Shown: positions 8,243 to 17,975, counted from the first letter of the stretch. The stretch: 55,428 bases of DNA from Hyphomicrobiales bacterium (GCA_947447895.1 CANFLM010000010.1:1-55428); one strand, 5' to 3'. Program-made: numbers and translations. Notes: generated by a model not told the origin, from the sequence alone.

Positions 8243-8760
8243 AACATCCGTTCGAACACGCCATCTTTTGCCCTGAAACGGTGATAGAGCGCCATGCCGA
8301 TATGTCCGCCCACCAGAACGGCGAGCACGATGGCCGCTGTTTCATGCCAGAGGAACAGCAATTTCATCAGGCTTTCGGAGCCCGTCACCTCCCACGGAAC
8401 CGGAAACAGGCCGAACAGCGTGACGGGCTTGCAGCAGATCGATGTCGCCGCGTAACCGGCAAGCGGGGTCAACACCACGAGCCCGTACAAGGCGCCATGC
8501 CCCATTTTGGCCAGCACCTGCACAACCGGATGGAGTTCCTGCTCGTAAGGCGGCGCCCCCTGAACAGCCCTGACAGCCAACCGCACGACGGCCACACCAA
8601 AAGCCAGGATGCCCAGCGATTTGTGACCGTCGTAGAACAGGTTGGTTAGCGCCCCCTCACCCATCCGCGTCATGATCAGCCCCAACGGGATCAGGCTGAG
8701 GATCAGAAAGGCATGAAGCCAGTGCAGTGATTTTTGCAGGGCCGAATAATGGCTACGCAT
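8239..8760 (-). CDS. Cytochrome b561 family protein
   Basis: About 173 residues, predicted inner-membrane di-heme cytochrome b561 with four membrane spans. Paired histidines suited to heme ligation are visible (SLHWLHAF, the YDGHKSLG loop, GHGALYG, WHETAA and GGHIGMALYHRF). Such proteins pass electrons from quinol or small reductants, often to a periplasmic partner or superoxide. The ATG at 8760 starts the conserved M-R-S-H-Y-S-A-L-Q-K segment; the frame is open upstream to 8781. It opposes the pterin-like cluster and is divergent from ribA, so it may be only a neighbour. Confidence 0.85.
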   Translation of the reverse strand: MRSHYSALQKSLHWLHAFLILSLIPLGLIMTRMGEGALTNLFYDGHKSLGILAFGVAVVRLAVRAVQGAPPYEQELHPVVQVLAKMGHGALYGLVVLTPLAGYAATSICCKPVTLFGLFPVPWEVTGSESLMKLLFLWHETAAIVLAVLVGGHIGMALYHRFRAKDGVFERMF

Positions 8761-8997
8761 GAGAAACCGCCTTTCGGACACGTTGTTGTCATTTTTACCC
8801 GCTAGGCAGGAGGGATAAAGATGGTCTGATCCAGAAGACCGATCAAGTCGTAATCACACTATCTATTGCGCTGATGTGACCGATCCTTTCGGATCACTGG
8901 CCACCTGCCCCCATTCTATGGCATAAGACAAGTGTTGCGGGCGTAACAGACAGATGCCGATTGTTCTTTTAGTTCAACGTGAACCCCGAGATTGACA

Positions 8998-10116
8998 GTG
9001 ACCCATCATCCCACGACCCGCCTGCCCAGCAATGCCGATATGGTGGCCGTTGAACGGCTGATTTCAGAGGTCCGTTCGGGCCGCCCTGTATTGATCCGCG
9101 ATAAAAATCAGCTGATGCTGGCCGCCAGCATCGAAATTCTTGGCGAGGAACTGGCCAAGCGTCTCGATCTGCTCGCCGAAGGGCAAGCCTCCCTGCTGTT
9201 GCCTGCCGCACGTTTGCGCCGTTTGGGACTTGAGCGCGAGGCATCGGGTCGTGTCGCTTTGCCCAAAATCGATCTGAACCGGATCGAGATGCTGTCCGTC
9301 CGGCTGGATGCACGCATTGATGCGCCGGTTATGGCCGTGACAGCCATCGAACGCGCCGCGCTCGATCTGTCCGCCCTCGCGCTGATTTTGCCCGCCATGC
9401 TGGTCATTCCGCTGGCTTCGTCCCCTCATATCATCCCCGATTTGCTGGAAGCCTCGCAGGACGCCATCAGCCAGTATCGGCGCAACCAGGCCACCGACAT
9501 CTCCCTGATCAGCCGGGCTCCCGTGCCGCTTGAAGGGGCAATGACCGAATTTGTGGTGTTTCGCGGCGGGGAAGGCCTGCGCGATCAGGTGGCGATTGTG
9601 ATCGGCAAGCCCGATTTCAACGCTGCGGTTCCGGTCCGCCTGCATTCGGCCTGCCTGACGGGCGATCTGTTCGGTTCGCTCAAATGTGATTGTGGCGACC
9701 AGTTGCGCGGCACTGTGCGTTTTATGGCCGAAAACGGCGGTGGCGTATTGCTCTATCTGGATCAGGAGGGCCGTGGCAACGGATTATCCAACAAGATCCG
9801 CGCCTATTCCCTGCAAGCCAGTGGCTATGACACCTATGAGGCCGACGAGGTGCTGGGCTTCGATCTTGACCAGCGTCGTTTCGACTTTGCTGCGGCCATG
9901 CTGGCCCAATTGGGGGTCCAGCAGGTGAAATTGCTGACCAACAACCCTGAAAAAATTGCCGCCATTATCCGTGCCGGCCTGCAAGTGGTGGCCCATGAGC
10001 GGGTGATCGGCCGTCCGACAGCAGAAAATGTTCATTATCTGACCTCGAAGCGTGATCGTGCGGGACATCTGATCGATGTTGATGCTATGAATACGCGATT
10101 GAACAGTCAGGACTAG
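8998..10116 (+). CDS. ribA: GTP cyclohydrolase II with a degenerate DHBP-synthase-like N-terminal domain
   Basis: About 372 residues. The C-terminal half is GTP cyclohydrolase II, which converts GTP to a pyrimidine precursor of riboflavin: zinc cysteines in HSACLTGDLFGSLKCDCGDQL, the YLDQEGRGNGLSNKI loop, and LLTNNPEKI. The N-terminal 170 residues resemble 3,4-dihydroxy-2-butanone-4-phosphate synthase but read RDKNQLMLAA where RibB has its acidic catalytic loop, so that activity is probably lost. GTG at 8998 and TTG at 8992 are alternative starts. It lies beside the PTPS-like cluster and may feed it, or serve riboflavin synthesis only. I see no FMN riboswitch upstream. Confidence 0.85.
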   Translation: MTHHPTTRLPSNADMVAVERLISEVRSGRPVLIRDKNQLMLAASIEILGEELAKRLDLLAEGQASLLLPAARLRRLGLEREASGRVALPKIDLNRIEMLSVRLDARIDAPVMAVTAIERAALDLSALALILPAMLVIPLASSPHIIPDLLEASQDAISQYRRNQATDISLISRAPVPLEGAMTEFVVFRGGEGLRDQVAIVIGKPDFNAAVPVRLHSACLTGDLFGSLKCDCGDQLRGTVRFMAENGGGVLLYLDQEGRGNGLSNKIRAYSLQASGYDTYEADEVLGFDLDQRRFDFAAAMLAQLGVQQVKLLTNNPEKIAAIIRAGLQVVAHERVIGRPTAENVHYLTSKRDRAGHLIDVDAMNTRLNSQD

Positions 10117-10134
10117 TATAAGGGCGGAAGTGGC

Positions 10135-12468
10135 GTGGAGTCCGAGGGTCGCAAACAAAGCTTTCCGCTTGCCTTGACGCTCGCCCTCTATTTTGGTGCA
10201 TGGCTCATTCTATCCTGGCCTTTCCTGTCCGGAAAATTCACGATCCCGTGGGACGCCAAAGCGCATTTCTATCCGCAGCTGTCCTTTCTGGCGCAAGCCA
10301 TCGGCAATCACCAGTGGCCGTTGTGGAACTCCTACACCTTTGCCGGCATGCCGCAGATTGCCGATCCGCAATCGCTGATCTTCTCGCTTCCGCATCTTCT
10401 GGTTGCCCTGTTCGATCACAATCCGAGCTTTGTCACGGCGGATGCGATTGTGCTCGGCCTGTTGGGGCTTGGCGGACTGTCGATCGTCATGCTGTTCCGG
10501 GATTTCAACTGGCATTGGGGCGGCGCACTGGTTGCCGCTGTGGCCTTCTCGCATGGCGGCTCGGCGGCCTGGCGCATCCAGCATACCGGGCAGATCCTCA
10601 GTATTTCATGGTTCGTCATCAGCTTCTGGATACTCAACCGCGCTTTGCTGCATAACAGCCTGCGTTCGGGTGCCGCCGCCGGCTTTGTCGCCGCGATGAT
10701 GGTGCTGGGTCGCGACCAGATTGCTCTGCTGGGCCTGTATTTTCTGACCCTGACCGTGCTGGTGCACTATTTCAACTCGGATGATCCCAAAGCCGCCTTC
10801 AAACGGTCGCTGGGTCCTCTGGCCATGGGCGCCTTGGTGGGAACGGTCATTGTCAGCTTTCCGTTGTTGATGACATGGCTGATGGCCGAAAGCTCAAACC
10901 GCCCGATCATCGATTACGAGGATGCAGGACGCGGGTCGATGCATCCGGGGGCTCTGCTGACGCTGCTCATCCCCAATCTTTACGGGGTGGATGGACCACT
11001 GGTGATGCATTGGGGCCCCCCCAGTCCGGCGTGGGGGGCGCTCGATTTGTTTATCGCGCGCAATATGAGTGCCCTGTTCATGGGCAGTGTGCCGATGCTG
11101 GCGATCATCATGATCGGCTTTGGCCGCCAGGCGTTCAAACACCGACAGTCCTGGACGCTGCTTGGCGGGTTCGTATTGGCCATTCTCTATGCCTTGGGCC
11201 GCTATACCCCGCTGTTTGATGCGTTCTACCATCTCCCCGGTACAGATCTGTTCCGGCGTCCGGCCGATGCCACCTACTATATCGGGGCTTTCGGAGCGAT
11301 GCTGGGTGGTTACTGCCTCTCGCGGGCGCTCGACCATACCCTGCCCGCCCCCAATCCGCTGGCATGGCGGCTGTCTTTGTTGGCTATTGTCGCCTGGTTC
11401 ACGCTGGCCATCGGGCTCGCGCTGTTCAAACACCAATCCTACACGGCCGAAATGCCGATCCTGCTGGCAGCCGGCTTTTGCATGGTGGCTGTGATCCTGC
11501 TGGTGCTGTCGCAACGCGCATTTGGGCCGGTGATCAGCGCGGGGCTGGCCGTGGCGCTGTTTGCTTTGCAGGTGGCGGATGTCAGGGTCAATAATGGCCC
11601 CAATGAATCGACCGCCCTGCCACCGTCCAATTTCGATGTGCTGAGGGTCGGATCTCGGGACCGTACCCTGGAGGCGATCAAAGCCTTTTTGAAAGAGGAT
11701 ACCGGACCCGACCGGCGCGACCGGATCGAGGTCATCGGCGTCAATTTCCATTGGCCCAATGCCACGATGGTGCAAAAGCTCGACAATGCTTTGGGCTATA
11801 ATCCGTTGCGGCTGGCCAATTATGTCGCCGCCACCGGTGCGGGGGACCACACGGCACTGGTCTCGCAGAAAAACTACACTAAATTGCAGCCTTCCTATCA
11901 TTCCTTGCTGACCGATATGCTCGGCGTGCGATTGATTGTCAGCGCCGCGCCGATGGCCGAATTGGACCCCAATGCGGATCTGGCGGATTTTCCGCTGCTG
12001 GAACTGACCAAAGACGCCTATATCTATGAAAATCCGCGCGCTCTACCGCGGGTAATGCTGGTGCCGAAAATCATTGCGGGCGATCAGGACGCCATTCTCG
12101 AAACAGGTGAATGGCCGGAGCATTTCGACCCGCAGGCCGAGGTCGTGCTGTCCCCCGAAGACGCAGCAACCGTGCACGCCGGCGGCCTCGGCAATGCCAG
12201 CCTGAAAGATTGCGACAGCCAGAAAGTCGAGGTCGATGTCAACGCCCCGTCAGGCGGCGTACTGGTGCTGAACGATGTCTGGCATCCATGGTGGCGGGCC
12301 ACGGTCGACGGGCAAGAACAGCCGATCATGCGCGCCAATGTGATTTTCCGTGCGGTCGCTGTGCCTCCCGGCCAGCACAAGGTCAGTTTCGTGTTCACCC
12401 CGATCCAGGGCGCTCTGGATGAATTGAAGAGCCGCCTGCACAAAGTCGGCAACACGAACCATCATTGA
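10135..12468 (+). CDS. YfhO-like polytopic membrane protein
   Basis: A 777-residue membrane protein resembling the YfhO / GT-C glycosyltransferase-like family. The first 480 residues carry roughly a dozen hydrophobic segments, starting with a Pro-Trp-Asp motif in an early periplasmic loop (IPWDAKAHFYPQ), a place where GT-C enzymes hold catalytic acids. The last 290 residues form a soluble domain ending with HPWWRATVDGQEQPI and VPPGQHKVSFVF, typical of YfhO C-termini. The start is GTG at 10135, 18 bases after ribA, so the two may be co-transcribed. YfhO relatives modify lipoteichoic acid or other polymers; in a Gram-negative the target is unknown. Confidence 0.75.
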   Translation: MESEGRKQSFPLALTLALYFGAWLILSWPFLSGKFTIPWDAKAHFYPQLSFLAQAIGNHQWPLWNSYTFAGMPQIADPQSLIFSLPHLLVALFDHNPSFVTADAIVLGLLGLGGLSIVMLFRDFNWHWGGALVAAVAFSHGGSAAWRIQHTGQILSISWFVISFWILNRALLHNSLRSGAAAGFVAAMMVLGRDQIALLGLYFLTLTVLVHYFNSDDPKAAFKRSLGPLAMGALVGTVIVSFPLLMTWLMAESSNRPIIDYEDAGRGSMHPGALLTLLIPNLYGVDGPLVMHWGPPSPAWGALDLFIARNMSALFMGSVPMLAIIMIGFGRQAFKHRQSWTLLGGFVLAILYALGRYTPLFDAFYHLPGTDLFRRPADATYYIGAFGAMLGGYCLSRALDHTLPAPNPLAWRLSLLAIVAWFTLAIGLALFKHQSYTAEMPILLAAGFCMVAVILLVLSQRAFGPVISAGLAVALFALQVADVRVNNGPNESTALPPSNFDVLRVGSRDRTLEAIKAFLKEDTGPDRRDRIEVIGVNFHWPNATMVQKLDNALGYNPLRLANYVAATGAGDHTALVSQKNYTKLQPSYHSLLTDMLGVRLIVSAAPMAELDPNADLADFPLLELTKDAYIYENPRALPRVMLVPKIIAGDQDAILETGEWPEHFDPQAEVVLSPEDAATVHAGGLGNASLKDCDSQKVEVDVNAPSGGVLVLNDVWHPWWRATVDGQEQPIMRANVIFRAVAVPPGQHKVSFVFTPIQGALDELKSRLHKVGNTNHH

Positions 12469-12481
12469 TCCGGAATAAGGA

Positions 12482-12958
12482 TCAGAATTTATCGCCGCGC
12501 ATCACGCGGGCCTTGTCGCGGCCCCAATCGCGTTTCTTCTCGGTCTCTCGCTTGTCGTGCAACTGCTTGCCCTTGGCCAGTGCCAGTTCAAGCTTGGCAC
12601 GGCCTTTTTCATTGAAATAGAGTTTGAGCGGCACAAGGGTCATGCCCTCGCGCTGCACAGCACCGATCAACCGGTTGACCTGCCGCTTGTGCAGCAACAA
12701 TTTGCGCGGACGTTTGGGCTCGTGGTTGAAACGGTTGGCCTGCAGATATTCGGGGATGTTGCAGTTGATCAGAAAGATCTCGCCTTTGTGCTCGCCGGCA
12801 TAACTCTCCCCGATGGTCGCCTTGCCACTGCGCAGCGACTTCACCTCGGTGCCGGTCAGCGCGATGCCCGCCTCGAACGTATCCCCGATCGTGTAGTGAA
12901 ACCGCGCTTTGCGGTTGTCAGCCACGATCTTGAAATTGGGGTTTTCCTGCTTGGCCAT
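12482..12958 (-). CDS. smpB: SsrA-binding protein
   Basis: About 158 residues. SmpB binds tmRNA and delivers it to stalled ribosomes for trans-translation. The family signature is clear: [17 protein letters not shown] at the start, [26 protein letters not shown], and the basic C-terminal tail ending in [16 protein letters not shown] at 12958 gives the usual M-A-K start; an upstream TTG (12979) touching the dapA stop is less likely. It follows dapA on the same strand, a frequent alphaproteobacterial arrangement, and converges with the YfhO-like gene 13 bases away. Confidence 0.95.
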   Translation of the reverse strand: MAKQENPNFKIVADNRKARFHYTIGDTFEAGIALTGTEVKSLRSGKATIGESYAGEHKGEIFLINCNIPEYLQANRFNHEPKRPRKLLLHKRQVNRLIGAVQREGMTLVPLKLYFNEKGRAKLELALAKGKQLHDKRETEKKRDWGRDKARVMRGDKF

Positions 12959-12979
12959 CCGTGATGCGGTTCCGTTCAA

Positions 12980-13864
12980 TCAGTTGACGAGTGCGGCATG
13001 CACCATCGCCTGATGGATTTTGGCGCGGGTCGGCGCGGTCAGAGGCACCATCGGCAGACGGACATCCTCGGTGATCATGCCAAGCTGCGACAGGGCGAAT
13101 TTCGGTCCCGATGGATTGGTCTCGATGAACAAAGCGGTATGAAGCGGCATCAGCCGGTCCTGGATTTTCAGGGCCGTGGCATAATCGCCGTTCAGGCAGG
13201 CCGTCTGGAATTCGGCACACAGGCGCGGCGCGACATTCGAACTGACCGAAATGCATCCATGGCCGCCATGTGCCATAAAGCCGAGAGCGGTCGCATCCTC
13301 GCCCGACAGCTGGATGAAATCCGGCCCCATGGCTTCGCGCTGCAACGACACACGCGCCAGATTGGCGGTGGCATCCTTGACGCCGGCTATATTCTTCAAC
13401 TCGTACAAGCGCTTCATAGTATCGACCGACATGTCGATCACCGAGCGTGGGGGGATGTTGTAGATGATGATCGGGATACCGATTGCATCGTTGATCGCCT
13501 TGAAATGCTGGTACAGGCCTTCCTGACCGGGCTTGTTGTAATAGGGTGTCACAACCAGCACGGCGTCGGCTCCGGCCTTTTCGGCATGGCGGGCGAAATC
13601 CACTGCCTCGATGGTGTTGTTGGAGCCCGCACCGGCGATCACCGGCACGCGGCCCTTGGCTTCCTGGATGCAGGCCTCGACCACGCGCTTGTGCTCGTCA
13701 TGGCTCAGGGTCGGGCTTTCACCGGTGGTGCCGACAGGAACCAGCCCGTGCGACCCTTCTGTGATCTGCCAGTCAACCAGTTTGCGGAACGCCGGCTCAT
13801 CCACCTCGCCATTGCGGAAAGGCGTTACCAAAGCCGTATACGAACCGCTGAACTTCACTGTCAT
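12980..13864 (-). CDS. dapA: 4-hydroxy-tetrahydrodipicolinate synthase
   Basis: 294 residues, the normal family length. Condenses pyruvate with aspartate semialdehyde at the entry to the lysine/diaminopimelate branch, in the cytoplasm as a tetramer. Conserved parts are ALVTPF near the start, [10 protein letters not shown] (carboxylate-binding), the catalytic tyrosine in [10 protein letters not shown], the Schiff-base lysine in AGVKDAT, and the GGHGCISV loop. smpB follows directly, suggesting a two-gene unit. The divergent slt gene begins 204 bases away, so both promoters share that gap. Confidence 0.96.
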   Translation of the reverse strand: MTVKFSGSYTALVTPFRNGEVDEPAFRKLVDWQITEGSHGLVPVGTTGESPTLSHDEHKRVVEACIQEAKGRVPVIAGAGSNNTIEAVDFARHAEKAGADAVLVVTPYYNKPGQEGLYQHFKAINDAIGIPIIIYNIPPRSVIDMSVDTMKRLYELKNIAGVKDATANLARVSLQREAMGPDFIQLSGEDATALGFMAHGGHGCISVSSNVAPRLCAEFQTACLNGDYATALKIQDRLMPLHTALFIETNPSGPKFALSQLGMITEDVRLPMVPLTAPTRAKIHQAMVHAALVN

Positions 13865-14068
13865 AACCCTCTCCCGCTTGATGCTGTGCGCAGCACTATG
13901 ATCTTTCTGTGTCTGTCATACAGGCTTGACGGCATTCATGAAAGCACAAGATGCAGCCTGACCGGCAGATAGTAGCTTGATGAACCATGTTTTAGCCGCA
14001 GATTAGTAATTTTTAAACCATGCAGAAGCATTATATCAGTCTACGTAGCAGATGGAATCACAGGTCAC

Positions 14069-16114
14069 ATGCTTTCACGTTCCCCCTTGCGGCTGTTCTT
14101 TGTATTGAGCCTCTCCGTCTCGCCGGTGGCTTTGCAGGCCGGCGGGCTCGATAGCCTGTTTGCCTTTACCCAACCGACCAAAAGCGCGTCATTGACCCCG
14201 GCCAGCCTGCCGCAGGCTTTGGGCCAGTTTTCCTCGCAAGAGATCAAAGCCCTCAAACGCTCGATCGCCGCCTATAAAGCGGGGGACATCGCGCAGGGCG
14301 ACGCGATCAGCACCGAATTGGGGCAATCGGTGCCTGGCATCGTGGCCGAATGGGTGGCGATCCGCTCGCAAGCCTCCACGCTCGGCTATACCCGCATCAG
14401 CCATTTTCTGGCCGCCTATCCCGAATGGCCGACCCAATCGCTGATGCGCCGGCGCGCCGAAGAAGCGATTGTTGCCGAAAAACAACCCGCCAGTGTCGTG
14501 CGCTCGTTCTTTGCCCGCAACAATCCCGCCACACCGGGCGGCGTGCTGATGCTGGCCGATGCGATGATGGCCGAAGGCAAATCGGCGGCCGCCATCGAAT
14601 TGGTGCGCAACAAATGGGTGTCTGACGGGTTCAATCAGGACCTCGAAACCAAGATTTTGGCCGTATATGGCCAGCACCTCAAACGCGCCGACCACCTCCG
14701 CCGGTTCGAGCGCGCCATTTTCAGCGAAGATGCCGATGTCGCCCTGCGCGCGGCCCAGCGGTTGGGGCCTGAAGAAACCGCCATTGCACGCGCCGCCGCA
14801 GCGGTTTTCGATAAAAACGGCAATGCCGAAAAGCTGGTTTCGGCCATCCCGCAAAAAGTCCAGAACGAGCCAACAACCCAGTTCCTGCGGATCAAACAAT
14901 TGCGCCGCGCCGAGCGTTACAGCGAAGCGGCCGCCATTCTGGGGCAGATCAACCATGCCAGCGAGCAGCAGAACGGCACGCCATGGTGGGTCGAACGCCG
15001 GCTGATCGCGCGTAAACTGACCGATACCAATCAGGCCGCTTTGGCCTATAAGGTTGCCGCGGGCCACGCCGCCACCACGATACCGGACAAGGTAGAAGCC
15101 GAATTTACCGCCGGTTGGATTGCATTGCGCGCTCTGAATCAAGCCGACAGAGCCAGCCACCATTTCGATCAGGCGGCCAATGTCGCCAAAACTCCGATTT
15201 CGATTTCCCGAGCCGCCTATTGGCAGGGCCGTGCCGCCGAGGCACAGGGCAAGCAGGCAAGCGGTCATTATCAACGTGCCGCCCAGCATGCCACCACCTA
15301 TTACGGGCAGTTGGCCCGCGCCAAACTTGGGCAATCGGATGTGACTGTGCCGCCCGGCCCGCAAGGCTCGGTGCAGGCCATCGCCCGCAATCTGGGGGTG
15401 CAGGGCGTTGCTGCCCTCTATTCCGCCGATGAGCGGGCTTTGGCGGTCGCCCTCATCAATGATCTCGCCTATAGCCTGCCCGATGCCTCGGCCCTTGATG
15501 CCCTGGCCGATCTGACCACTGCCTATGGCGATGCCAATGCGACTTTGACGATTTCCAAAATCGCCACCCAACGCAGTCTGGTGCTCGGCCAGCATGCTTT
15601 CCCGGTCTTCGGTATTCCGCAAAAGGCTCTGGATGCGTCACCGATCGAACAGGCCTTTGTCTATGCCATTACCCGGCAGGAAAGTGCCTTTGATCCTTCG
15701 GCCACCTCGACCTCGGGGGCCAAGGGCCTGATGCAGTTGATGCCCGCCACCGCCAAGATCGAGGCCGGCAAGGTCGGTGTGGATTTCGATGCCGGACGTT
15801 TGACCGATCCGCAATACAATGTGACGCTTGGCGCCAACCATCTCTCCCGCCTGGTCGAGAACTGGAACGGCTCCTACATTCTGGCGATTGCCTCCTATAA
15901 TGCCGGCCCTGGTAACGCGAAGAAATGGATAGAAGCCTTTGGTGACCCTCGTGATTCCAATGTGGATCCGATTGATTGGGTCGAGAGGATTCCCTTCTCC
16001 GAGACACGCAACTATGTCCAGCGCGTGCTTGAAAACCTGCAGGTCTATCGCTCCAAACTCGGCAGCCGACAGGCTTTGCTGATCGAACAGGATATCCGGC
16101 GCGGTGCGCGCTGA
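14069..16114 (+). CDS. slt: Soluble lytic murein transglycosylase
   Basis: 681 residues. A periplasmic enzyme that cleaves peptidoglycan strands, leaving 1,6-anhydro-muramyl ends. It has a signal peptide (first about 25 residues), a long alpha-helical U-domain of TPR-like repeats (about residues 50-510), and a C-terminal lysozyme-like domain. The catalytic Glu is Glu538 in the TRQESAFDP motif, followed by SGAKGLMQLMPATA and AIASYNAGPGN. Position next to dapA/smpB is common in Hyphomicrobiales. The ATG at 14069 fits with the signal peptide. An alpha/beta hydrolase gene follows 24 bases later and is probably in the same transcript. Confidence 0.93.
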   Translation: MLSRSPLRLFFVLSLSVSPVALQAGGLDSLFAFTQPTKSASLTPASLPQALGQFSSQEIKALKRSIAAYKAGDIAQGDAISTELGQSVPGIVAEWVAIRSQASTLGYTRISHFLAAYPEWPTQSLMRRRAEEAIVAEKQPASVVRSFFARNNPATPGGVLMLADAMMAEGKSAAAIELVRNKWVSDGFNQDLETKILAVYGQHLKRADHLRRFERAIFSEDADVALRAAQRLGPEETAIARAAAAVFDKNGNAEKLVSAIPQKVQNEPTTQFLRIKQLRRAERYSEAAAILGQINHASEQQNGTPWWVERRLIARKLTDTNQAALAYKVAAGHAATTIPDKVEAEFTAGWIALRALNQADRASHHFDQAANVAKTPISISRAAYWQGRAAEAQGKQASGHYQRAAQHATTYYGQLARAKLGQSDVTVPPGPQGSVQAIARNLGVQGVAALYSADERALAVALINDLAYSLPDASALDALADLTTAYGDANATLTISKIATQRSLVLGQHAFPVFGIPQKALDASPIEQAFVYAITRQESAFDPSATSTSGAKGLMQLMPATAKIEAGKVGVDFDAGRLTDPQYNVTLGANHLSRLVENWNGSYILAIASYNAGPGNAKKWIEAFGDPRDSNVDPIDWVERIPFSETRNYVQRVLENLQVYRSKLGSRQALLIEQDIRRGAR

Positions 16115-16138
16115 ACACAATGCGGAAGGACCATCGGC

Positions 16139-17020
16139 ATGACTGCTTCTCCTGATTGGCGTGATCTCTATGGCATGACCCAAGACGGAGTGCGCTTGCA
16201 TGTGCGTGAATATGGCGATGCCAAAAGCCCTTTGATACCAATTGTCTGTCTGCCCGGTCTCACACGCAATGCGGCGGATTTTGACGATTTGTCGCGTTAT
16301 CTGACCCGTGACATCTCACGCCGTGTACTGGTGCTGGAATCACGCGGACGCGGCGGTTCGGAATGGGCGAAAAAGCCCGAGGATTATTCCATCCCCGTAG
16401 AGGTCGGCGACCTCATCCACATGCTCGACATTCTGGCGATCAAACGCGCCATTTTTGTCGGCACCTCGCGCGGTGGATTGCTGACGATGGTGCTGGCCGC
16501 GATGCGCCCCGATCTGATCGTGGCCTCCGTGCTCAATGATATCGGTCCTGTGATTGAAACGGCTGGTTTGCTGCGGATCAAATCCTATGTCGGCAAATCG
16601 GTCCTGTTGCCTGATTTCTCGGTGGCGACGGCGGCGTTGTCACGCAGTCATGGTCCGTTCTTTCCGGCTCTGTCGGCCGAGGATTGGGACGTGTTTGCTC
16701 GCGGCACTTGGAGCGAAGGCGAAGGGGGATTGTCACTGTCCTATGATCCCGCCCTCAGCAGCACCCTGAAAGATTATGATCCCGCAGTCCCTGCCCCCGA
16801 TTTGTGGCCACTCTGGAACGCTTTGGCGACCAAACCCTGCCTGATTATCCGGGGTGAATTGTCCGATCTGTTCACGGACGAGACGGCACAAAAAATGGCG
16901 CAGGGCCATAGCCGCTGCGCCATCCATGTCGTGCCCGGTCAGGGTCATGCGCCTTTGTTGCGCGATCAACCGACCCTGCAGGCGATCGCCGGTTTCATTG
17001 AAACCAGCGACGCTGCGTAG
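16139..17020 (+). CDS. Alpha/beta hydrolase
   Basis: 293 residues with the alpha/beta-hydrolase fold. The nucleophile elbow is FVGTSRGGLL (Ser in G-x-S-x-G), the oxyanion region is VCLPGLTRNAADF, the likely acid lies in the ELSDLFT segment, and the catalytic His is in PGQGHAPLL near the C-terminus. The family includes esterases, lipases and many uncharacterised hydrolases; nothing seen fixes the substrate. It follows slt by 24 bases and converges with the porin gene 3 bases away. Confidence 0.85.
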   Translation: MTASPDWRDLYGMTQDGVRLHVREYGDAKSPLIPIVCLPGLTRNAADFDDLSRYLTRDISRRVLVLESRGRGGSEWAKKPEDYSIPVEVGDLIHMLDILAIKRAIFVGTSRGGLLTMVLAAMRPDLIVASVLNDIGPVIETAGLLRIKSYVGKSVLLPDFSVATAALSRSHGPFFPALSAEDWDVFARGTWSEGEGGLSLSYDPALSSTLKDYDPAVPAPDLWPLWNALATKPCLIIRGELSDLFTDETAQKMAQGHSRCAIHVVPGQGHAPLLRDQPTLQAIAGFIETSDAA

Positions 17021-17023
17021 GGC

Positions 17024-17899
17024 TTATTTCTTCAGCTCGCTATAGACGAAATCGACAGCGAGGGTCGCGAGGAAGGTGTTACCGCACCACTTAGAACGGC
17101 CCGAACCGCTGGTCAGACCCTTAGGATCGGATGTGATCGTGCCACATTCGGTCTTCGACAGGTCGGTGCCGGAATAACGCAGATCCAGCGATGCCTGCTT
17201 GTAGGTATAGGTGATGCCTGCATTCCAGGTGTTGTAATCAGGGTATTTGACAGCGCCGTTTACTCCACCGATATAGGCCTTGGAGGTCCCAAGGAACTGG
17301 CGGCCGAATTCACCCGACACAGCGAAATCATATGGCAAGGACACTTTGAAAGTCGCCGAGGTGTAAACATCGGTTGCACCGGTGTTGCCCCAGTTCGGGC
17401 TGGCATAGAGGTTGGCGCCCAGAGTGATCTTGTCGGTCACGGCATAGGTTGGCTTCAGGTAGCCTTCGAAATAGTTGGGAACCCCTGGGGTAACAGTGGT
17501 TGTACCGTAGGTATTCAGGCCACCTGCACCTGGATAAACGTAATACACTGCGCCGACATCAACTGTCAGCTTGCCGAACACCGGGCGGGCGCCGATGGCC
17601 AGATCAACTTCGCCGGCTGGCTTGGTTGGCAGGTCAACCGTGTTGTAAGCGACGTTGGCGTAGAAGATGTCGTTGTAACGACCTTCAAAGTAGCCGGCCG
17701 CAGCAGGCTTCATGGCCGAATTCGAAATGCCGCGCGACAGATAGTTGCTTTTCACGCTTGCGCCGAAAGCGAAATCAAACGGAGACACTTCCACAACTGG
17801 TGCAGGAGGAGCCTTTTTCTTGTTAGGCAAATCGGAGGCAACGGCCGAACCGGTAACCAGAGCGGTGATAACACCGGCGAGGACGAGTGACTTGGACAT
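17024..17899 (-). CDS. TorF family putative outer-membrane porin (TIGR02001 type)
   Basis: About 291 residues. The signal peptide ends near A-V-A-S-D, followed by a short Lys/Pro-rich linker and a beta-barrel pattern of alternating residues, starting FDFAFGASVKSNYLSRGIS, which is typical of this family. The C-terminus V-Y-S-E-L-K-K ends without a classical terminal Phe. AAAGGAG lies 8 bases before the ATG at 17899 and decides the start, although the frame is open upstream to 17935. The strong ribosome site and a TTGACA box upstream suggest good expression. The function is presumed to be outer-membrane permeation; the ligand is unknown. Confidence 0.8.
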   Translation of the reverse strand: MSKSLVLAGVITALVTGSAVASDLPNKKKAPPAPVVEVSPFDFAFGASVKSNYLSRGISNSAMKPAAAGYFEGRYNDIFYANVAYNTVDLPTKPAGEVDLAIGARPVFGKLTVDVGAVYYVYPGAGGLNTYGTTTVTPGVPNYFEGYLKPTYAVTDKITLGANLYASPNWGNTGATDVYTSATFKVSLPYDFAVSGEFGRQFLGTSKAYIGGVNGAVKYPDYNTWNAGITYTYKQASLDLRYSGTDLSKTECGTITSDPKGLTSGSGRSKWCGNTFLATLAVDFVYSELKK

Positions 17900-17969
17900 G
17901 GAAAGCTCCTTTAAGTTCCGTACGGCTCCGAACAAGGAACCTTATGAAGCAAGGTTTGCGACAGTCGGG

Positions 17970-17975
17970 TGTCAA
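17970..17975 (-). promoter_or_regulatory. Candidate -35 box (TTGACA) of the porin gene
   Basis: On the reverse strand a perfect TTGACA lies about 70 bases upstream of the porin start codon. The 17-base spacer is followed by TTGCTTCATAAG, a weak -10 region. The box is certain as sequence; its promoter role is inferred. Confidence 0.4.

Noticed and set aside
8782-8990. FMN riboswitch upstream of ribA
   Set aside because: None of the conserved RFN-element blocks could be found; only a 5-bp hairpin is present.
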